From assembly GCA_900763355.1 (NCBI GenBank), contig CAAFJY010000209.1, forward strand, positions 1 through 18,374: DNA of 18,374 bases. The letters are read 5' to 3'. The DNA comes from Clostridia bacterium. Its GTDB lineage: Bacteria; Bacillota; Clostridia; Oscillospirales; Butyricicoccaceae. Positions 13,998 to 18,374 of this stretch are shown piece by piece (the first letter of the stretch is position 1; every line of letters begins with the position of its first letter). Below the pieces are notes generated by a model. That model searched no databases. It was not told where the DNA came from and was given only the letters and a program-made list of their open reading frames with translations. Both the position numbers and the translations under genes were made by a program.

Positions 13998-15029
13998 TCA
14001 GAACAGATAGGCCTCCAGCAGGTCAAAGGTGTTGGTCAGACCGTCGATGTGGGTGCGCTCATAGCCGTGAGAGGCATAGACGCCGGGGCCGATGAGGCTG
14101 TGCCGCACGTCGTACCCCGCCCGGAGCGAGACATCCACGTCGGAGGAATAGTAGTGATAGACATCCACGGCATAGTCCGCGCCGGCCTTTTTGGCAGCCT
14201 GGATGAGGTTGGTCACGCAGTCGTAGTTATAGGGGCCGCCGCCGTCTTTAGCGCAGATGGAGACCTGGCGCTCGGTGCAGGTGAGCCCTTCGCCCACGCA
14301 GCCCATGTCCACGCTCATCATCTCGGTGAGCCCCTCCGGGAAGCCGGAGGCCCCGCCGTGGCCGATCTCCTCGTAGACGGTGAAGGCGATCCAGATGGAG
14401 CGCTTGCAGGTCACGTTCTCGTCCCGGATGTATTTTGCCAGAGCCAGCAGCACGGCGGCGCTGGCCTTATCGTCCAAAAAGCGGCTCTTGATATAGCCCT
14501 TTTTTGTGACGGTGAAGCGGGGCTCCACGCAGACAAAGTCCCCGGGGAGGATGCCCAGCGCTTCGGTATCGGCCTTGGAACGCACGTCCTCGTCCAGAAC
14601 GACCTCCATGCTGGTGTCAAAATCCCGCTGGGTGGTGGCCAGATTGCCGTTGACGTGGGCCGAGGCGTTGGCCAGCTGGATAGTGCCCTCGTATTCCCCG
14701 GAGAAGCGGGTTTTGACCCGGACGGTCTCGGTCTCCACATTGTTGGCCTGGAGCCCGCCCACCTTGGACAGCATGAGCCGCCCGTTGGGCTTGATATAGT
14801 CCACCACCGCCCCCAGAGTGTCCACATGGGCCATCAGGCAGATGGGGTCGCCCTCGCCCCCCAGGTGGGCCCGGATGCCGCCCTTGACGGGGTTCTCCGG
14901 AGTGTAGCCCAGGCGGGTGAGCTCGTCGTTCATGTACTGCTGGACCTCTTTGGTATAGCCGCTGGGGCTGTCGATGGACAGGAGCTTTTCCAGCTGCTGC
15001 ATCATATAATCACGGTATTGCTGCTTCAT
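13998..15029 (-). CDS. M42-family metallo-aminopeptidase (glutamyl/deblocking aminopeptidase-like)
   Basis: Members form large tetrahedral complexes that trim peptides in the cytoplasm. The 343-residue product has all five metal ligands and the catalytic base: MAHVDTLG with H68 and D70, DDKASA with D187, VYEEIGHGG with E220 and E221, SVDMGC with D241, and the late SHGYERTH with H321. It lacks a signal peptide. The start is set at the ATG complementary to 15027-15029, because AAGGAGGT (complement of 15036-15043) lies 6 nt upstream; the longer open frame upstream contains the promoter. The substrate among M42 enzymes is not predictable. It stands alone, convergent to yabQ and divergent from apbE. 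Confidence 0.92.
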   Translation of the reverse strand: MKQQYRDYMMQQLEKLLSIDSPSGYTKEVQQYMNDELTRLGYTPENPVKGGIRAHLGGEGDPICLMAHVDTLGAVVDYIKPNGRLMLSKVGGLQANNVETETVRVKTRFSGEYEGTIQLANASAHVNGNLATTQRDFDTSMEVVLDEDVRSKADTEALGILPGDFVCVEPRFTVTKKGYIKSRFLDDKASAAVLLALAKYIRDENVTCKRSIWIAFTVYEEIGHGGASGFPEGLTEMMSVDMGCVGEGLTCTERQVSICAKDGGGPYNYDCVTNLIQAAKKAGADYAVDVYHYYSSDVDVSLRAGYDVRHSLIGPGVYASHGYERTHIDGLTNTFDLLEAYLF

Positions 15030-15066
15030 AAAATGACCTCCTTCAAGATGGGGTTCGCCATCTCTT

Positions 15067-15095
15067 ACTCTAGCACATCCCCGGGCGGGAATCAA
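15067..15095 (-). promoter_or_regulatory. Promoter of the M42 peptidase gene
   Basis: On the - strand TTGATT (complement of 15090-15095) and TAGAGT (complement of 15067-15072) are 17 nt apart, with TG one base before the -10. It gives a leader of about 30 nt and lies back to back with the apbE promoter. Confidence 0.6.
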
Positions 15096-15129
15096 GAGCG
15101 GAAGCGGGGTTTGTGTCCCCGGCGCGGCC

Positions 15130-15158
15130 TTGCGCCGGGAGAAAAAACCTGATATAAT
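15130..15158 (+). promoter_or_regulatory. Extended -10 sigma-A promoter of apbE
   Basis: TTGCGC (15130-15135) and a perfect TATAAT (15153-15158) are 17 nt apart, with TG at 15150-15151. The leader of about 55 nt holds the small hairpins CCCGG/CCGGG (15162-15172) and CCCC/GGGG (15200-15212). The latter is followed by six T and overlaps the ribosome binding site. Confidence 0.85.
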
Positions 15159-15199
15159 CGTCCCGGACCGGGCGTTTCCCGGCATTTGGGACAGTTTGT

Positions 15200-15219
15200 C
15201 CCCGGAAAGGGGCTTTTTT
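15200..15219 (+). other. Small hairpin plus T-run overlapping the apbE ribosome binding site
   Basis: CCCC (15200-15203) pairs with GGGG (15209-15212) around GGAAA, then C and six T reach to one base before the ATG at 15221. AAAGGGG, the only ribosome binding site candidate, forms its 3' arm. Four base pairs is weak, so any attenuation or occlusion would be modest. Confidence 0.35.
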
Positions 15220-15220
15220 C

Positions 15221-16222
15221 ATGAAAAAAAGGATGCTGGCGCTGATCTTGGCGGCGGGGCTGCTGGCCTTCGCCCTGAGCGGCTGCGCCGGGAGCGGGAA
15301 GGAATACCGCGCCTATGACTACAGCTTCGACACCGACATCACCCTTATCGCCGTGTGCGAAAGCGAGGAAGCGTTTGACGGCCTGCGGGAGCTGATCTTT
15401 GGAACAATGCGGTCGCTGCACTGTGCCTTTGACATCTATGACGAATACGACGGGGCCAACAATCTGGCTACCGTCAACAGCCTGGCGGGGCAGCCGGTGG
15501 CGGTGCGGGAGGAGATTCTGGACCTTTTGACCTTTGCCAAAGAGATGTACGACCGCACCGGCGGGCGGGTCAACGTGGCCATGGGCAGCGTCCTCTCCCA
15601 GTGGAAGACCGCCCGGGACACGGGCATCCTCCCCGACCCGGCGGCTCTGGAGGCCGCCCGGGACCACTGCAATATCGACGACGTGGTGATCAACAAAAGC
15701 GCCGGGACGGTGACCCTGCGGGATCCGGAGATGTCCCTGGATGTGGGAGCGGTAGCCAAGGGCTGGGCAGCCCAGCGGGCGGCGGAGGCCGCCGACGCGG
15801 CAGGGTACAGCGATTTCATCCTCTCCGCCGGGGGGAACGTGGTGGTCCGGGGGACGGGGCTGAACGGCCGGGCCTGGCGCATCGGCATCCGGGATCCCCA
15901 GAGCGAGGACGGCTCCGGCGTGGCCATGGCTCTGGACGGGGCGGACGGCATGTGCCTGGTGACCTCCGGGGGCTATGAGCGCAACCTCACGGTGGACGGC
16001 AAGACCTATTGCCACATCATCGACCCCGACACCCTCTACCCCGCGGACAAGGTCCTTTCGGCCACGGTGATCTGTGACGATTCCGGCCTGGCCGACGGGC
16101 TGTCCACCGCCCTCTTTCTGATGGAGCCCCAGGAGGGGCTGGATCTTGCCAAAAGCATGGGCGTCCGGGCGGTCATCATCGACAAGACCGGGGCCGTGCT
16201 GGACACGGCGGAAGCGTCATAA
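15221..16222 (+). CDS. apbE: Lipoprotein FAD:protein FMN transferase ApbE
   Basis: ApbE links FMN from FAD to threonine or serine of exported redox subunits such as RnfG/NqrC. The 333 residues start with a lipoprotein signal: MKKRMLALILAAGLLAFALS and the lipobox LSGC with C22. Family motifs follow: DTDITLIA, DVGAVAKGWAAQ (174-185), SAGGN (202-206), TSGGYERN, the HIIDPDT block from H265 and the Mg-binding ADGLSTALF with D292. It is therefore expected to be anchored outside the cytoplasmic membrane. It is monocistronic, with its own promoter and a terminator just downstream; no target flavoprotein gene is in the window. Confidence 0.95.
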   Translation: MKKRMLALILAAGLLAFALSGCAGSGKEYRAYDYSFDTDITLIAVCESEEAFDGLRELIFGTMRSLHCAFDIYDEYDGANNLATVNSLAGQPVAVREEILDLLTFAKEMYDRTGGRVNVAMGSVLSQWKTARDTGILPDPAALEAARDHCNIDDVVINKSAGTVTLRDPEMSLDVGAVAKGWAAQRAAEAADAAGYSDFILSAGGNVVVRGTGLNGRAWRIGIRDPQSEDGSGVAMALDGADGMCLVTSGGYERNLTVDGKTYCHIIDPDTLYPADKVLSATVICDDSGLADGLSTALFLMEPQEGLDLAKSMGVRAVIIDKTGAVLDTAEAS

Positions 16223-16235
16223 AATTTAAGAAATC

Positions 16236-16271
16236 AAAAGCCCCCCGCGCCCAGTGCGCGGGGGGCTTTTT
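16236..16271. terminator. Bidirectional terminator between apbE and the membrane protein gene
   Basis: AAAAGCCCCCCGCGC (16236-16250) pairs perfectly with GCGCGGGGGGCTTTT (16256-16270) over a 5-nt loop. Five T end the + strand version and four T the - strand version. It serves apbE and the convergent gene ending at 16280. Confidence 0.93.
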
Positions 16272-16279
16272 CCATGAAT

Positions 16280-17008
16280 TTACGCGGCAAAGGGGCTGGT
16301 GCGGAGGAGCAGGCGCAGCCGGGGCCGGTTGTGGAGACTGAGGTTATAGGCGTTGTCCAGCCAGAAGAAGGACAGCTCCCGGTAGATCTCCTCCAGCAGC
16401 TCGCAGAGATACTCCTGGTCGTCCGCGGGGAGGGAATAGAGGTCGGTGTGCCCATCCAGCTCCTCGCCCAGGAGATAGATCTTCATCACCAGCTCGGTGA
16501 ACTCGTTGGACTGGGTCATGGCGGGGTTTTCCAGAAGATTGCGGTAGTATTCCTGCCGCTCCGCCAGGTGATAGTGGAGACTGAAGAAATCCACCCGCCC
16601 GCCGTCCAGACGGAAGACATAGTTCTTCAGCTGGCGCTTGGCCCGGACAAAGTCGGCGGACTTCCACTCCTCCCGCACGGAGAGGATGCTCCGCAGCTGG
16701 GGGGCGTTGGGGTCAAAGCTGGTGAGATAGCGGAGCATATTACCCCCGGACTCGTTGAAAAACAGGGCCTCGATGATGCTGACCTTGCTCTGGGTCTCGT
16801 CCTCGTGGGTCTTTTCCACCAGCCGGTCCAGTCCCAGGGTCACCAAAATGACCTCCAGCGGGAGAAAGGCCAGCTCGTGCAGGCCGAAGATCGCCAGATG
16901 ATGGAGATCGCGGAAGATGAGATAATGGGCCAGATACATGGCCGCGGAGGCGCACAGCAACAGGATGACCAGCTGCTTCATGGTCAGTTTTGCCTTCATG
17001 GGCTTCAT
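16280..17008 (-). CDS. Conserved two-helix membrane protein of unknown function
   Basis: The 242-residue product begins with a short basic stretch. Two hydrophobic segments follow at about 12-32 (LVILLLCASAAMYLAHYLIF) and 38-60 (AIFGLHELAFLPLEVILVTLGL), then a hydrophilic, helix-rich domain of about 180 residues. The block around ELAFLPLEVILVTLGLDRL followed by EALFFNESGGNML reminds me of an uncharacterised membrane protein family in anaerobes, but I cannot name it with certainty. No catalytic motif is visible. AAAGGAGC (complement of 17016-17023) precedes the ATG by 7 nt; a second in-frame Met is residue 4. It begins 24 nt after the C39-like gene and probably shares its transcript. Confidence 0.75.
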   Translation of the reverse strand: MKPMKAKLTMKQLVILLLCASAAMYLAHYLIFRDLHHLAIFGLHELAFLPLEVILVTLGLDRLVEKTHEDETQSKVSIIEALFFNESGGNMLRYLTSFDPNAPQLRSILSVREEWKSADFVRAKRQLKNYVFRLDGGRVDFFSLHYHLAERQEYYRNLLENPAMTQSNEFTELVMKIYLLGEELDGHTDLYSLPADDQEYLCELLEEIYRELSFFWLDNAYNLSLHNRPRLRLLLRTSPFAA

Positions 17009-17032
17009 GGGCAGAGCTCCTTTCGGGTGAGA

Positions 17033-18374
17033 TTACAGATCCTCGCGGGAAAGCTGGGCCGTGTAGGTGATGCCATGGTTGGTGATGACATAGACCAGGA
17101 TCCGGGCCTGATCCCCCAGAGCTGCGTGGGACAGCAGCTGCCGGGCGGGGAGGAAGACGTTGCCGTTGGCGGTGGATTTGGTGTAGGAGAAGGGGCGGTT
17201 GGCCGTGGTGGCGTAGTTATAGGGATCGGTGAGGGTATAGGCGATGATCCCGGTGCAGTGCTTGCGGCTGCCGTTGAACAGCGGGGGGACGGGGAGATCG
17301 TTCCCATCCACCAGGAGACGGAACTCGTCGCCGAAGTCGGTCTTCACCAGCTTGGCGGGGACCCGGTGGGGCGCGCCGTAGCCGGCCCCGGGGGTCTTGG
17401 CCCGCAGACAATAGATCAGCCCGCCCCAGCACTGGAGGAACTGGTCCAGGGGGTATTTGCGGAAGGCCATGCTGTCCGGGTTGCCATAGGAATCATTGAC
17501 CAGGACCATCTCCCGGCCGTTTTCCACCGTCATGCCCCGGACGGTCATGAGATGCCCGGCGGTGAAGCCCGGGGTCCCCTCCATATAGGGGGAATGCTCG
17601 GTGGCCCGCTCCGGCGTGGGGGCATAGGCCACGCTGACGCCCACGGGATTGCCCGAAAGCAGCTCCCGGCGGATGCCGTCGGCATCGGTAAAGGACAGCC
17701 AGCATTCATAGCCAAAGCTCCCCGCCGCCGCCATGGTAAAGGCCCAGTTGCCAAAGCCCTCGTAGGCATAGTCCCAGCAGGCCAGAGCCGTCTCCTCCGG
17801 GAGGAGGTCGGCGCCCCGGGCATTCATCAGCACGGTGGCGGTGGTGGGGCTGCACATGCCGAAGCCGATGTTGGGGTCCCGGATGCCCTGGCAATAGGCC
17901 GGGGCGGGGTTGTCCACCAGGATGGGCTCCATGGTGTTGCCGAAGCGCTCGTCCCGGCTCTGGCGGAAGGTGGCCGCCAGGAGACGGAGGGCGGGGACAG
18001 CCTCCCCCGCTTCGCTGCTGCGGCGGAGGATGCAGCGCAGCTGGATGGCCATGCCCAGATGTCCGTCCTTCATGGTCAGGGTGTCGGTCTCGCACTCGGC
18101 GCAGCCCCCGTCGGTGGCGGGGCGGCTGGACCGGCGGAGATGGGGGGACCAGATGCCCCAGCTCAGCCAGTCGGACCAGACGCCGGTCTCGTCACGGACG
18201 CGGCAGAGAGCCTCCGACTGGGTGCCCAGGGGGGTGTCGGTGTTCCAGCTCATCACCAGGGTGGTAAAGGGGGTGGTCTCCATCTCCGGGGAGGTGAAGA
18301 TGCCCTCACGGACGTCCTTGTCCAAGACGAGGGCGCCGCGGCCCAGCCCCTCGTTCAGGGAGAGGTGCTCCAGC
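17033..18374 (-). CDS. C39-like cysteine peptidase family protein (5' end beyond the window)
   Basis: The frame stays open to the right edge, so the N-terminus and any signal peptide are missing; about 446 residues are visible. The N-terminal half has a beta-rich module with FTTLVMSWNTDTPLGTQ and WSDWLSWGIWSP. This resembles the region in front of the C39-like domain (PF13529 type) in other such proteins. The peptidase core shows a candidate catalytic Cys in GMCSPTTATVLM (codon at 17852-17854), His in AGHLMTVRGM (17552-17554) and Asn/Asp in VLVNDSYGN (17492-17497). A beta-rich tail of about 140 residues follows. The family is annotated as peptidase but substrates are unknown. It is the first visible gene of a two-gene unit with the two-helix membrane protein. 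Confidence 0.78.
   Translation of the reverse strand, partial: LEHLSLNEGLGRGALVLDKDVREGIFTSPEMETTPFTTLVMSWNTDTPLGTQSEALCRVRDETGVWSDWLSWGIWSPHLRRSSRPATDGGCAECETDTLTMKDGHLGMAIQLRCILRRSSEAGEAVPALRLLAATFRQSRDERFGNTMEPILVDNPAPAYCQGIRDPNIGFGMCSPTTATVLMNARGADLLPEETALACWDYAYEGFGNWAFTMAAAGSFGYECWLSFTDADGIRRELLSGNPVGVSVAYAPTPERATEHSPYMEGTPGFTAGHLMTVRGMTVENGREMVLVNDSYGNPDSMAFRKYPLDQFLQCWGGLIYCLRAKTPGAGYGAPHRVPAKLVKTDFGDEFRLLVDGNDLPVPPLFNGSRKHCTGIIAYTLTDPYNYATTANRPFSYTKSTANGNVFLPARQLLSHAALGDQARILVYVITNHGITYTAQLSREDL

Noticed and set aside
13797..15152. 451-codon + strand open frame opposite the M42 gene
   Set aside because: It begins inside the palindromic block and is a shadow of a gene with all its metal ligands intact.
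15030..15185. Longer start for the M42 gene on the - strand
   Set aside because: The extra 52 residues are not family-like and overlap the M42 promoter and the divergent apbE promoter; a strong ribosome binding site supports the shorter form.
15162..15190. Riboswitch upstream of apbE
   Set aside because: The leader is only about 55 nt with short hairpins and no recognisable aptamer such as the FMN element.

Overview
The window is G+C-rich, densely packed bacterial chromosome. Gene content and order point to an anaerobic, endospore-forming Firmicute of the Clostridia, most likely an Oscillospiraceae-type gut bacterium. The reasons are the yabM-mazG-(HU)-yabO-yabP-yabQ sporulation cluster, a recJ-rel-dtd-MBL-hemZ run typical of Clostridia, strong AGGAGG-type ribosome binding sites and sigma-A style promoters. 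The genus assignment is inference; no rRNA or tRNA gene is present.

Left block (1-7177, + strand): the last 14 codons of an upstream gene, two stacked 3' hairpins ending in a strong terminator, then a clear promoter driving recJ - rel - dtd - MBL hydrolase - hemZ. The genes are almost back to back (1 nt, 27 nt, 12 nt, then an ATGA overlap) and end at a terminator. The operon combines DNA repair (RecJ), the stringent response (bifunctional Rel), D-aminoacyl-tRNA proofreading (Dtd), a glyoxalase-II-like hydrolase and a radical-SAM HemZ.

Middle block (7201-13763, + strand): an extended -10 promoter precedes a small coiled-coil/zinc-ribbon protein. It is followed by purine nucleoside phosphorylase and an MtaD-type adenosine-derivative deaminase, which can act in sequence on SAM by-products. 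Then comes the sporulation/housekeeping cluster: a SpoVB/YabM-like flippase, MazG, HU, the S4-domain protein YabO/RqcP, YabP and YabQ. Hairpins divide this block into expression units. The yabO-yabP junction is notable: a terminator-like hairpin covers the yabP ribosome binding site and overlaps a possible sigma-E promoter.

Right block (13764-18374): gene direction alternates. A 3' region of about 200 nt made almost entirely of nested inverted repeats follows an M42 aminopeptidase gene on the - strand. Divergent from this is a lipoprotein ApbE flavin transferase on the + strand, closed by a bidirectional terminator. On the - strand a two-gene unit follows: a C39-like cysteine peptidase family protein, cut by the right edge, and an uncharacterised two-helix membrane protein.

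Most genes are ordinary core genes. The features I judge least explained are the structured element at about 13772-13990, the promoter-within-terminator arrangement before yabP, and the uncharacterised C39-like/membrane protein pair. I see no phage, insertion sequence, CRISPR array or defence system.
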